Shown piece by piece: positions 1-6,917 of a stretch of DNA of 14,897 nt. Origin of the DNA: a bacterium (GTDB lineage Bacteria; Blakebacterota; Blakebacteria; Blakebacterales; Blakebacteraceae); assembly GCA_025774205.1 (NCBI GenBank), contig JALGWK010000044.1, positions 1 through 14,897 on the forward strand, written 5' to 3'. A program made the position numbers and the translations under genes. Numbering within the stretch: position 1 is the stretch's first letter; every line of letters begins with the position of its first letter. The notes below the pieces were generated by a model. It did not search any database. It was not told the origin of the DNA and was given only the letters and a program-made list of their open reading frames with translations.

Positions 1-300
1 GAACTGGGGAGGATTGTGGGCACTCCCACTTACGGGGCAGTGATCGCAACCGGTTCGTACCGGTTGATCCATGGCGGTTCGATCCGTACCCCCGGATCGC
101 TGGTGGTGACCTGGGATCCGACCAGGCCGAACAACTACGGCATCAACCTCGAGAACTACGGGGTTCCGCCCGATGTCTGGGCCGAGAACGGCCCCGATGA
201 CGAGCTGAACGGCTTCGACCGGGAACTGAAAGCCGCTGTGGATGAGGCTCTCCGGATGCTCCGGTCCGGCACCTGGCAGTACGATCCGCCCGGAGAATAG
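1..300 (+). CDS. Tricorn-type S41 protease, C-terminal fragment (5' end outside window)
   Basis: An open frame enters from the left edge and stops with TAG at 298-300, giving about 99 visible residues. They read as the end of an S41 (tricorn-type) protease: a GTPTYGAVIATGSY segment, then the stretch ending in LENYGVPPDVWAEN, then a DDELNGFDRELKAAVDEAL helix. In S41 tricorn-like proteases the same order (GTPTxGxVIGTG, NxENxGVPPDIxVENTPxD, GxDxQLxxAV) follows the catalytic serine, which would lie upstream of the window. These enzymes degrade peptides or damaged proteins and often carry beta-propeller and PDZ domains before the catalytic part. The codon at 16 is an internal GTG, not a credible start, because the homology runs through it. 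The gene converges on the next one with only 30 bases between; no clear terminator is seen. Confidence 0.85.
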   Translation, partial: ELGRIVGTPTYGAVIATGSYRLIHGGSIRTPGSLVVTWDPTRPNNYGINLENYGVPPDVWAENGPDDELNGFDRELKAAVDEALRMLRSGTWQYDPPGE

Positions 301-330
301 AGGTCCACATATGGGATCGCGGCCGTTTTC

Positions 331-1284
331 TCAATACGTATCCAGATCGTTGCCGTAGACCACCCGGCCGGAGTACCGGGAAGTGATCTCGCTCATCAGT
401 TCCTCCGGGGTTGATCCCCAGAGGAGCTGGTGGGTGAGGATGAGCAGTCCGGGTTGTACCTGCCGGGCGATCTCCGCGAGTTCCACGGTCGAGGTGTGGG
501 AAGCGGCGTGGTAACGCTGCCAGACGGGGATTCGTCCCTCGAATCCGGCCTGTGAGTAGACTTCGTGCACCAGCACATCGCAGCCACGAGCGTGTTCGAC
601 CAGGGCGTCGGTCGGGGCGGTATCGCCGGAGATGACGATCACCCGGTCGGGGGTTTCGAACCGGAAGCCGAAGGCCTGGTCCCAGGCGCCATGCCTCACT
701 CCGAAGGCTGTCACCCTGACCAGCTCATCCTCGTAGATGAGTCCCGCTTCGATCTCATGAACATTCACCCGGTACCCGTCCGGGTTGGCCGGTTCCAGAC
801 CCTCCAGACGAGTCCGGATATCATCGTCCCACGCCTCGAGGATGTTCCGGGTCATCGCCTCGATCCCCTGCGGTCCGTACACTTCCAGCGGTTCGTCGCG
901 CTCCAGTACCCAGGGAGTGAAAATCAGGTCGGGATAGCCGAGGGTATGATCCGAGTGCAGGTGGGTGACAAAGAGTCTCTTCAGGTTCGAGGGAGCCAGG
1001 GCAGTGATCCCGTTCTGACGGGCGGCATTGGCCCGCCTGACAACACCGGGCCCCACGTCGACGATATAGGCGGTGCTGTCGACGATGATGGCGATCGAGG
1101 TACCGGCCTTTTCCGGTTCGGCGTTCGGGGTTCCGGTGCCGAGCAGAACGACGAGGGTCCTCAGTTCAACCCGGCCGCTGTCCGACTCCTCCGATCCCGG
1201 GGAACAACCGGCCAGCAGTATCACGATCATGAATACAGCCAGCTGGATCCCGCCCGATCGTCGTTTACCGTCCGTTCTGATCAT
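331..1284 (-). CDS. Lipoprotein metallo-beta-lactamase-fold hydrolase (RNase Z/arylsulfatase-like)
   Basis: This is a 317-residue protein with a lipoprotein signal: a basic start, a hydrophobic stretch at about 13-26 and the lipobox LLAGC with Cys27. It is therefore probably anchored in an envelope membrane. The body is a metallo-beta-lactamase fold with a full metal-binding set: THLHSDH at 107-113 (H108, H110, D112, H113), R197-H198, SGDTAPTD with D221, H240-E241 and THQ with H285. The HAASHTS segment (H259, H263) and the order of motifs resemble the RNase Z-like and AtsA-like arylsulfatase branch, but an exported lipoprotein is unlikely to process tRNA. The substrate cannot be told; a phosphodiester, sulfate ester or lactone are all possible. 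The ATG start has GGGAG nine bases upstream and places the signal peptide at the N-terminus. It is divergent from the KamA-like gene. Confidence 0.88.
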   Translation of the reverse strand: MIRTDGKRRSGGIQLAVFMIVILLAGCSPGSEESDSGRVELRTLVVLLGTGTPNAEPEKAGTSIAIIVDSTAYIVDVGPGVVRRANAARQNGITALAPSNLKRLFVTHLHSDHTLGYPDLIFTPWVLERDEPLEVYGPQGIEAMTRNILEAWDDDIRTRLEGLEPANPDGYRVNVHEIEAGLIYEDELVRVTAFGVRHGAWDQAFGFRFETPDRVIVISGDTAPTDALVEHARGCDVLVHEVYSQAGFEGRIPVWQRYHAASHTSTVELAEIARQVQPGLLILTHQLLWGSTPEELMSEITSRYSGRVVYGNDLDTY

Positions 1285-1591
1285 CCTGATTCACTCCCGA
1301 TGCCTGCCTGCTGAACTGCTGCCCGTGATTACGGAACGATGTTCATTTGTGGATGGTACATGTCGGGAGGCCTGATTGACATGAAACATCACCCTTCCAC
1401 TGACGTAATAAAACAGCAGTTGGCGGGAACCGTAGATTTCTGCTATGATTATATCGTGACTGCAGCCTCCTCAGCCGTGTGAGATCAGCGTTCCCTCGAT
1501 CCACGGCCGGAAGACAGTCATTCCGTGACGTTCAGGTGTGCAACTGTGACCGGCGGAGTTCGTCGCGAAGACATGAAAAGGGGTCGGCCTC
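1285..1591. other. Divergent intergenic region
   Basis: About 307 bases lie between the lipoprotein hydrolase and the first possible start of the KamA-like gene. Short open frames here overlap in several phases and none has good coding character. The one clear signal is a plus-strand promoter at 1420-1449. I found no convincing promoter for the minus-strand gene, no hairpin-T-run and no recognised riboswitch. Confidence 0.6.
1420..1449 (+). promoter_or_regulatory. Sigma-70-type extended -10 promoter
   Basis: The -35 box is TTGGCG (1420-1425). After an 18-base spacer comes the -10 box TATGAT (1444-1449), which matches the consensus at 5 of 6 positions. TGC directly before it gives the extended -10 motif TGnTATGAT. 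Transcription would start near 1456, leaving a leader of about 135 to 185 bases before the KamA-like gene, depending on its start. It is the only strong promoter-like match in this spacer. Confidence 0.6.
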
Positions 1592-3073
1592 ATGGTTTGC
1601 CCTGTGGCTCGATCCTGCTCTTTACCCAGGGAGTCGTTTGTGGCAGAGAATTCTTCATATACCGGTACACCACCCGACTTTCGGTACCGGGCTGTCCTGA
1701 GGCACGATCTCCCATCCCTGCCGCAGATACAGGCCCTGGATGCCGACGAACGACTGGCGATGATGGCCGTGAGCGCCGTCATGCCCTTCCGGGTGAACCG
1801 GTACGTGATAGAGGAACTCATCGACTGGGATGACATCCCCGATGATCCGATCTATCAGCTCACCTTCCCCCAGCGCGGCATGCTGGCGCCGGAGGACCTC
1901 TCCGTGATGCAGGACCTGCTGCTGAGGGACGCGTCCCGGGATGAGCTGCAGGAGGCCGCCCGGAAGATCCGTTTCCGGATGAACCCGCAACCGGATGGTC
2001 AGAAGCAGTACAACGTACCGCACCATCAGGGCGTACCGATCCCGGGCATGCAGCACAAGTATCCCGATACGGTGCTCTACTTCCCCAGCCAGGGACAGTC
2101 GTGCCATGCTTTCTGCAACTACTGTTTCCGCTGGGCCCAGTTCATCGGGGAGAAGGATCTCAGATTCCGGAGCAGTGAGACCGACCTGTTTCATGCCTAT
2201 CTGCGGGATCACCATGAGGTGACCGATCTGCTCTTCACCGGCGGCGATCCGATGGTCATGCGCACGAAGCACCTGCGGGCCTATATCGAACCTCTGCTGA
2301 GGTCGGATCTGGAACACATCAAGCAGATCAGGATCGGCACCAAGGCCCTTGCCTGGTGGCCGCACAGGTTCGTGAACGGGGAGGAAGCGGATGATTTCCT
2401 CCGTCTGCTGGAAGAGATCCGCGAGGCCGGGAAGCTGCCGGCGATCATGGCCCACTTCTCCCATCCCGTGGAACTCTCCACCGATATCACCAGGCAGGCG
2501 ATACGGCGGATACAGAGTGCCGGCGGCATCATCCGTACCCAGGCGCCGGTGGTCCGGCATGTGAACGATTCCGCCTCGATCTGGACAGAGATGTGGAAAA
2601 CCCAGGTCGCCCTCGGATGCGTCCCCTACTACCTGTTCGTAGCCCGGGATACAGGTCCGAAGGAGTATTTCAGGGTTCCCCTGGCTCGTGCCCTGCGGAT
2701 CTATCAGCGGGCCTCTCGCAGGGTCAGCGGTCTTGCCCGCACTGTTCGGGGACCGGTCATGAGCGCTCTGCCGGGGAAGGCGCATCTTACCGGAGAGGTC
2801 GAAATCCACGGAAAAAGACTGTTCACCCTCCAGCTGCTGCGGGGGCGGAAACCGGAATGGGAAAGGCGGCCCTTCTTCGCGCACTACAACGAGGAAGCCG
2901 CCTGGCTGACCGACCTGGAACCGGCCTTCGGGGAGCAGGAATTTTTCTGGGGCAGTGAATTAAGGGCCATGCTTCAACCGGGCAAGGGGCGTAAGCTGTT
3001 CCGGCGCACCGGGAAACAAGAGCACGCTGATCGTGACGTACACCGGTTGCAGGATCACCCGGAAAACCGATAG
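1592..3073 (+). CDS. KamA-family radical SAM protein (lysine 2,3-aminomutase-like)
   Basis: This protein is 493 residues from ATG 1592, or 477 from GTG 1640. Numbering from 1592, the radical SAM cluster motif CxxxCxxC is CHAFCNYC (C171, C175, C178), followed by F179-R180-W181. The SAM-binding TGGDP lies at 216-220. The segments PFRVNRYVIEELIDWD (65-80) and YQLTFPQRGML (88-98), and the C-terminal part with GRKPEWERRPFF, are typical of the KamA/lysine 2,3-aminomutase family. These enzymes use SAM and pyridoxal phosphate to move an alpha-amino group to the beta carbon. LPGK (K396) is a possible PLP lysine, but that assignment is uncertain. It is longer than EpmB, so EF-P modification is not the first guess. 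GTG 1640 may be the true start because AGGGAG sits six bases before it, but ATG 1592 also has AAGGGG eight bases upstream. The substrate is unknown. Confidence 0.88.
   Translation: MVCPVARSCSLPRESFVAENSSYTGTPPDFRYRAVLRHDLPSLPQIQALDADERLAMMAVSAVMPFRVNRYVIEELIDWDDIPDDPIYQLTFPQRGMLAPEDLSVMQDLLLRDASRDELQEAARKIRFRMNPQPDGQKQYNVPHHQGVPIPGMQHKYPDTVLYFPSQGQSCHAFCNYCFRWAQFIGEKDLRFRSSETDLFHAYLRDHHEVTDLLFTGGDPMVMRTKHLRAYIEPLLRSDLEHIKQIRIGTKALAWWPHRFVNGEEADDFLRLLEEIREAGKLPAIMAHFSHPVELSTDITRQAIRRIQSAGGIIRTQAPVVRHVNDSASIWTEMWKTQVALGCVPYYLFVARDTGPKEYFRVPLARALRIYQRASRRVSGLARTVRGPVMSALPGKAHLTGEVEIHGKRLFTLQLLRGRKPEWERRPFFAHYNEEAAWLTDLEPAFGEQEFFWGSELRAMLQPGKGRKLFRRTGKQEHADRDVHRLQDHPENR
1628..1633 (+). promoter_or_regulatory. 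Ribosome binding site supporting a GTG start at 1640
   Basis: AGGGAG ends six bases before GTG 1640, an ideal spacing. Starting there removes 16 residues (rich in Cys, Pro and Ser) that do not look like the family's N-terminus. The competing site AAGGGG at 1578-1583 serves ATG 1592, so the start remains open. Confidence 0.5.
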
Positions 3074-3156
3074 AATCCACAAGGCATCATCAGAGTGCGA
3101 TCAGTCGGCAGATTTCTCCGCCGCCAGGGCAACCAGTACAATATCCGGAGTTCCGA

Positions 3157-4518
3157 ATGGCTGTTTTCTCCAGAAAGAAGGGGAGCGAGGTACCTGTCGA
3201 AGCGATTGCTCCCGCATCGACTGCGGAACCATCCCGCTCACTATCAGCATCTCCGTCCTCGATTTCCACCTCCCACCTGGTGATCCTGAACCGGATCCTG
3301 TCGGCCACCAGAGGGCCGTATGACGTTCAGGAACTCCTCGAACTCCTGGTGAAGGAGATCGTGGACGCGGTCGGTGCCCGCTGGGGCACGATCAAGCTGA
3401 AGGCGGACGAGGAAGACACGGTCCACACCATGATCCGGCGCCCCGGGATCCGCGCCGGAACGGTGCCGCGGGCGATGGAGAACACCGCTTTCTTTCTGGT
3501 CATGGGCACCGGTGACTCTCTTGTCATCGATGACCTGGAGGGCGACTCCCGCTTTCCCAATTCAACCCAGGGGGTTGAATCGGCGAAATCCCTCCTGGCG
3601 GTCCCGATCCAGCATCAGGGCGAAGTCATCGGCGTTCTCGCGCTGGTGGATACAGACGACGGCCGTCAATTCAGAGATGAAGACATCGGGCTGACGACTC
3701 TGCTGGCGACAGAAGCAGGTCCCCTGATCGAGAACGCCCGGCTCGTCGAAGAGGCGCTGGAACAGAAGGCCATGGAGCGGGAAAGGGAACTGGCCGAGGA
3801 TGTCTGGAAGCGCTTTCTCCCGGCGGTGCTGCCGGAGATCGAGGGGTTCGATCTGGCCGCTCACTGCACACCGGCCCAGCGCATCGGCGGCGACTACTAC
3901 GACGTCATCAGTCTTCCGGACGGAAGAACGCTGGTTGCCCTGGGGGATGTCTCCGGGTCGGGGATGCCGGCCGCGCTGCTCATGAGCAACCTGCAGGCCG
4001 CCCTCCGGGTCGGTCTCGGCGCGACGACCGACCTTCCAACCCTGGCTGCGGCCGTGAACCGGCATATCTGCTCCACAACCGACGCGGAACGGTACGCGAC
4101 CCTCTTCATGGGGATCATGGATCCATCCCGGTGCCTGTTCTCCTTCGTGAACGCAGGACACAATCCCCCCGTGGTCTTTCGCGGCGACGGCAGCTGGCAG
4201 GAACTCGCGGCTACCGGTATCCCGGTCGGATTCATCCCCGACTCGCCCTACGAGTCAGCGGAGATCGATCTCAGCGCCGGAGATCGACTCATGATCCACT
4301 CCGACGGGATCCCTGAGGCGTTCTCGAAAGAGAACGAGATGTTCGGTGATGAACGTCTGATCGAGATGGTACTGGAGAAGAAGGATATCCCGGCCCGGGA
4401 ACTGCTGGACTCTATCCTCGGCGCGGTGGATGAGTGGACCGCCGGATCGGACGCCTATACCGACGACCGGACTCTGATCATCCTGAACTGCTGCAAAGAT
4501 CCGACCTGCCAGGAATAA
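3157..4518 (+). CDS. GAF domain-PP2C (SpoIIE/RsbU-like) serine phosphatase
   Basis: This is a 453-residue cytoplasmic protein. Residues 1-40 are a Ser-rich, probably disordered leader; 55-195 form a GAF sensor domain; 197-215 are a charged helical linker; about 228-445 are a SpoIIE/RsbU-type PP2C phosphatase. Catalytic motifs are present: RIGGDYYD (242-249, D246), GDVSGSGMPAALL (263-275, D264), NAGHNPP (332-338), SDGIPEAFS (382-390, D383) and DDRTLIIL (436-443). Such enzymes dephosphorylate a STAS anti-anti-sigma protein so that it can bind an RsbW-like kinase. A STAS gene lies 21 bases away and convergent, and an RsbW-like gene starts the same operon, so both partners are in the window. The ATG start has GGAG six bases before it. 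The gene follows the KamA-like gene by 83 bases with no terminator seen, so the two may be co-transcribed. Confidence 0.93.
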   Translation: MAVFSRKKGSEVPVEAIAPASTAEPSRSLSASPSSISTSHLVILNRILSATRGPYDVQELLELLVKEIVDAVGARWGTIKLKADEEDTVHTMIRRPGIRAGTVPRAMENTAFFLVMGTGDSLVIDDLEGDSRFPNSTQGVESAKSLLAVPIQHQGEVIGVLALVDTDDGRQFRDEDIGLTTLLATEAGPLIENARLVEEALEQKAMERERELAEDVWKRFLPAVLPEIEGFDLAAHCTPAQRIGGDYYDVISLPDGRTLVALGDVSGSGMPAALLMSNLQAALRVGLGATTDLPTLAAAVNRHICSTTDAERYATLFMGIMDPSRCLFSFVNAGHNPPVVFRGDGSWQELAATGIPVGFIPDSPYESAEIDLSAGDRLMIHSDGIPEAFSKENEMFGDERLIEMVLEKKDIPARELLDSILGAVDEWTAGSDAYTDDRTLIILNCCKDPTCQE

Positions 4519-4539
4519 TCCCGGGAGGTCCGGTCGCGG

Positions 4540-4893
4540 TCAACCCCCCTGGCGTTCCTTCATCGCGTCGAACGCCTCATCGACCGTCTCGAACGTGTCG
4601 AAGATCTTTACTACCTGTGTCAGCATGAAGAGGGAATTGACCTTCTTCGCGGCCTGGGCGACCACCAGGTCACCGCCGGCGTTCCGACAGCTCGTCAGGC
4701 AGCCCATCAGCAGTCCCAGACCTGATGAATTCAGCCACTCCACCTTGCCCATGTCGAGTACCACCCAGGGCATATTGTCATCTATCAGTTCTTTGATCCG
4801 ATCATGACAGACCTGCTGATCCGGTCCCCCCATCATCTTGCCGGAAACACTGACGACAGCCACCCCTTCCCGGATATTCTCCTTCAGTTTCAT
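4540..4893 (-). CDS. STAS-domain anti-anti-sigma factor (SpoIIAA/RsbV-like)
   Basis: This 117-residue protein is a single STAS domain. The phosphoacceptor loop VEWLNSSGLGLL lies at 51-62. By alignment with Bacillus SpoIIAA (FMDSSGLGVI, Ser58), Ser56 would be the phosphorylated residue; it is preceded by Asn55 instead of the usual Asp. The unphosphorylated form should bind the RsbW-like kinase and release its target; the kinase would phosphorylate it and the GAF-PP2C phosphatase would reactivate it. It is the last gene of the minus-strand operon, 112 bases after the GAF-HlyD gene. The frame stays open to 5028, but ATG 4893 is preferred because AAGGAGG lies seven bases before it and the domain begins right there (MKLKENIREG). 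Confidence 0.92.
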   Translation of the reverse strand: MKLKENIREGVAVVSVSGKMMGGPDQQVCHDRIKELIDDNMPWVVLDMGKVEWLNSSGLGLLMGCLTSCRNAGGDLVVAQAAKKVNSLFMLTQVVKIFDTFETVDEAFDAMKERQGG

Positions 4894-4900
4894 GACGGCA

Positions 4901-4907
4901 CCTCCTT
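4901..4907 (-). promoter_or_regulatory. Strong Shine-Dalgarno deciding the STAS start
   Basis: On the minus strand AAGGAGG ends seven bases before ATG 4893. It is the best ribosome binding site in the window and rules against the longer open frame upstream. It suggests that the small STAS protein is made in excess of its operon neighbours. Confidence 0.75.
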
Positions 4908-4918
4908 CGATATACGCT

Positions 4919-4933
4919 GGCGCGGATCGCGCC
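4919..4933. repeat. Perfect inverted repeat upstream of the STAS gene
   Basis: GGCGCG, a three-base spacer and CGCGCC form a perfect six-pair stem in the 112-base gap between the GAF-HlyD and STAS genes. No T-run follows on either strand, so it is not a standard intrinsic terminator. It could be an mRNA processing or stability element that separates STAS output from the rest of the operon, or a protein-binding site. Confidence 0.4.
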
Positions 4934-5005
4934 AATCCCGCCCGGTAATGGAGCGGTTTCAGCATTCGAACATGGGACGTTCGTGGATCGGAGGTGTTTA
5001 TCCGA

Positions 5006-6916
5006 TCACGACCACTTGCGGAGCGCAACGAATCTGACGAACGGTCTGGCTATGAACCAGAACAGGCTCCGCCGTCCCAGAGTGACTTTACCAATCCCTG
5101 TCATTCCCGGTCTGACCCCTTCAGGGGCATTGATCCGCACTGTCGCGATCAGTACCCGCTTGCCCTCACGGGTGTTCAGGGCGGCCGGGGCCAGTATATC
5201 AACTGCCCCGTCAAAGGTCTGTTCCACATAAGCATAGAACTTCATCTTCACCGGCTGGCCGAGTTTGACCAGGTACCAGTCACGCTCCGGAAGCGCGATT
5301 TCCACGCGGAATTCATCGAGGGTGCCGACCTCGCAGAACACATCACCTGAGGCAAGGTAATCACCCTGGCGCTCCTCCACGTGCGGTGTGATCACGACCG
5401 CGGGGAAGGGGGGCGCGATGAAAGTTGCCGCGAGATCCCGGCTGAGCAGGTTGAGTTGCTCCTGGTAGGCCGCCCGGTCGGCAGCGGCCTGCTGAGCGGC
5501 GTAATGATCGTTACGGGCCCGCGCGGCATGCTCGTCACGGGTTGCCTTGTCGAGGGCTCCTTCGACGTCCCGGTAACGCATTTCGGTGTCGAGACTGCGC
5601 AGTTTCCCGACCGGATTGTCGGGACCGACCACATCACCCTCCCGAGCAAAGACATCCTCAACCACTCCGGCGATTGGAGCCCGGAGCTGGAGTCGCTCGC
5701 CCGGGAAGACGACCGCGGTTCCGCCGGTCCGGTAGGGGATCTTCACCAGCAGCAGGGCTGCCAGGCCCAGAACCACCGGGATACCAGTGGTCCGCAGCCG
5801 CTTCTTGCCCGCCGCCCACAGCTTGCGGCGTTTCTCCATGATCGGTTCGAGGAAGCTGATGAATGGGACCTGGTGATAGAGCTCTGAATTACGGATGGCC
5901 ACCGAGGCCTGGTTGGCCATGATCCGGAGCAGTTCCATCTCCTCGGCACCGGGCAGGCCGCTGGTGCCCAGCTGGCAGTAGGCTCCCATGATCCCCTGAT
6001 CGTCCTTGAGGGGAACACCCCAGAAACTTGAGGTCTCGCTGGCCTCGAAGTGTTCGCGGAACAGGTCCTGCCCCTCGCCCTCGGGAAGATCCTTCAGGGT
6101 GGTCGCGATCTCGGTGTCGGCCAGGATGACGTATTCCATCAGACGCCGCAGGGCCTCCTGCTCCTGCTTCTCCGGCTTTTCACCACCGATCTCGTCGATG
6201 TTGAAGGTGCTCCCCTTCTGCATGCCGATGGCGCAGTACTTCAGTTCGGCCAGCGCCGAAGCCATGGTCACCATCGTCTTGAGGATGCGGTCGAGGTCGA
6301 GGGTAGAGGTGATCTCCTGGCTGATCTTGAGAAGGGTATCGAGATCCCGGAGTCGTTTCTCCAGCCGGTTGTAGAGCAGGGCGTGGTTCAGCGCGACCGC
6401 GGTGTGATTCCCGAGGCTGGCCAGGAACGCCAGTTCTCCGTCATCGAACTCCTCGCCGGTCGACTTGTCCCCGACGACCAGCGCCCCGGTGAGTTCATCC
6501 TCGATGAACAGGGGCACGTAGACAGCGTAGCCGGGATCGGAGAGTCCCGATTCCCATTCGTCGGCCGCCAGCACGGTCTGTCTGGTCACCGGCGCCTTCT
6601 TCAGAGAGGCGATCCACAGCGCGGTGATATCGGGCTCACTCCGTTTGAAGGCGTCCACATCCTCCTCTTCGAGACCCTGATGGGCCAGGATGTCGAACAC
6701 CGCGCCGCCCTGGGAGTAGGTTATCACCAGACCGCGGGAAGCGAAGACGCTGTCGAGGACACTTGCCAGCAGTTCGCTTCCGATGACACGTTCCTCATGA
6801 GTGGATGCGGTCAGCATACCCGCCTGATTGATCAGGAGCAGCCGACTCGCGGTCTGTTCCAGCTGGCGGTAGGCCGCATCCAGTTCCTGTCGAATGTTCT
6901 CTATTTCGTTGGTCAT
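5006..6916 (-). CDS. GAF-GAF-transmembrane-HlyD adaptor fusion protein
   Basis: This is a 636-residue fusion. After a short helix (5-28), residues about 25-180 and 190-345 are two GAF-type sensor modules joined by a helix containing LLYNRLEKRLRDLDTLLKIS. A basic stretch (362-376) and one membrane segment (about 377-392) follow. The C-terminal part is HlyD-like: a lipoyl half (408-440, LRAPIAGVVEDVFAREGDVV), an alpha-hairpin (446-500) and a beta-barrel (530-612) ending in GVRPGMTGIGKVTLG. The positive-inside rule puts the GAF domains in the cytoplasm and the adaptor in the periplasm. This would let a cytoplasmic signal act on a trans-envelope channel. The start lies one base after the stop of the M50-HlyD gene (TGATATG) and has no clear Shine-Dalgarno, so it is probably translated by coupling. 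No enzyme motif is seen in the GAF parts. Confidence 0.9.
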   Translation of the reverse strand: MTNEIENIRQELDAAYRQLEQTASRLLLINQAGMLTASTHEERVIGSELLASVLDSVFASRGLVITYSQGGAVFDILAHQGLEEEDVDAFKRSEPDITALWIASLKKAPVTRQTVLAADEWESGLSDPGYAVYVPLFIEDELTGALVVGDKSTGEEFDDGELAFLASLGNHTAVALNHALLYNRLEKRLRDLDTLLKISQEITSTLDLDRILKTMVTMASALAELKYCAIGMQKGSTFNIDEIGGEKPEKQEQEALRRLMEYVILADTEIATTLKDLPEGEGQDLFREHFEASETSSFWGVPLKDDQGIMGAYCQLGTSGLPGAEEMELLRIMANQASVAIRNSELYHQVPFISFLEPIMEKRRKLWAAGKKRLRTTGIPVVLGLAALLLVKIPYRTGGTAVVFPGERLQLRAPIAGVVEDVFAREGDVVGPDNPVGKLRSLDTEMRYRDVEGALDKATRDEHAARARNDHYAAQQAAADRAAYQEQLNLLSRDLAATFIAPPFPAVVITPHVEERQGDYLASGDVFCEVGTLDEFRVEIALPERDWYLVKLGQPVKMKFYAYVEQTFDGAVDILAPAALNTREGKRVLIATVRINAPEGVRPGMTGIGKVTLGRRSLFWFIARPFVRFVALRKWS

Positions 6917-6917
6917 A

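Noticed and set aside
565-1314. A 249-codon plus-strand open frame opposite the lipoprotein hydrolase
   Set aside because: The minus strand has a lipobox and a complete metal-binding motif set; this frame has neither motif nor ribosome site.
1376-1381. TTGACA as a -35 box for the KamA-like gene
   Set aside because: The nearest AT-rich -10-like sequence is about 24 bases away; the extended -10 promoter at 1420-1449 is far better.
1655-2884. A 409-codon minus-strand open frame opposite the KamA-like gene
   Set aside because: No recognisable motif; the plus strand carries the CxxxCxxC cluster motif and family sequence throughout.
3137-3142. TACAAT as a -10 box for the phosphatase gene
   Set aside because: No -35 at a proper distance, and the start of transcription would fall in the ribosome site just before ATG 3157.
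4503-4530. Hairpin (ACCTGCCAGG with CCCGGGAGGT) between the convergent phosphatase and STAS genes as a terminator
   Set aside because: Two mismatches, overlaps the phosphatase stop codon and has no T-run on either strand.
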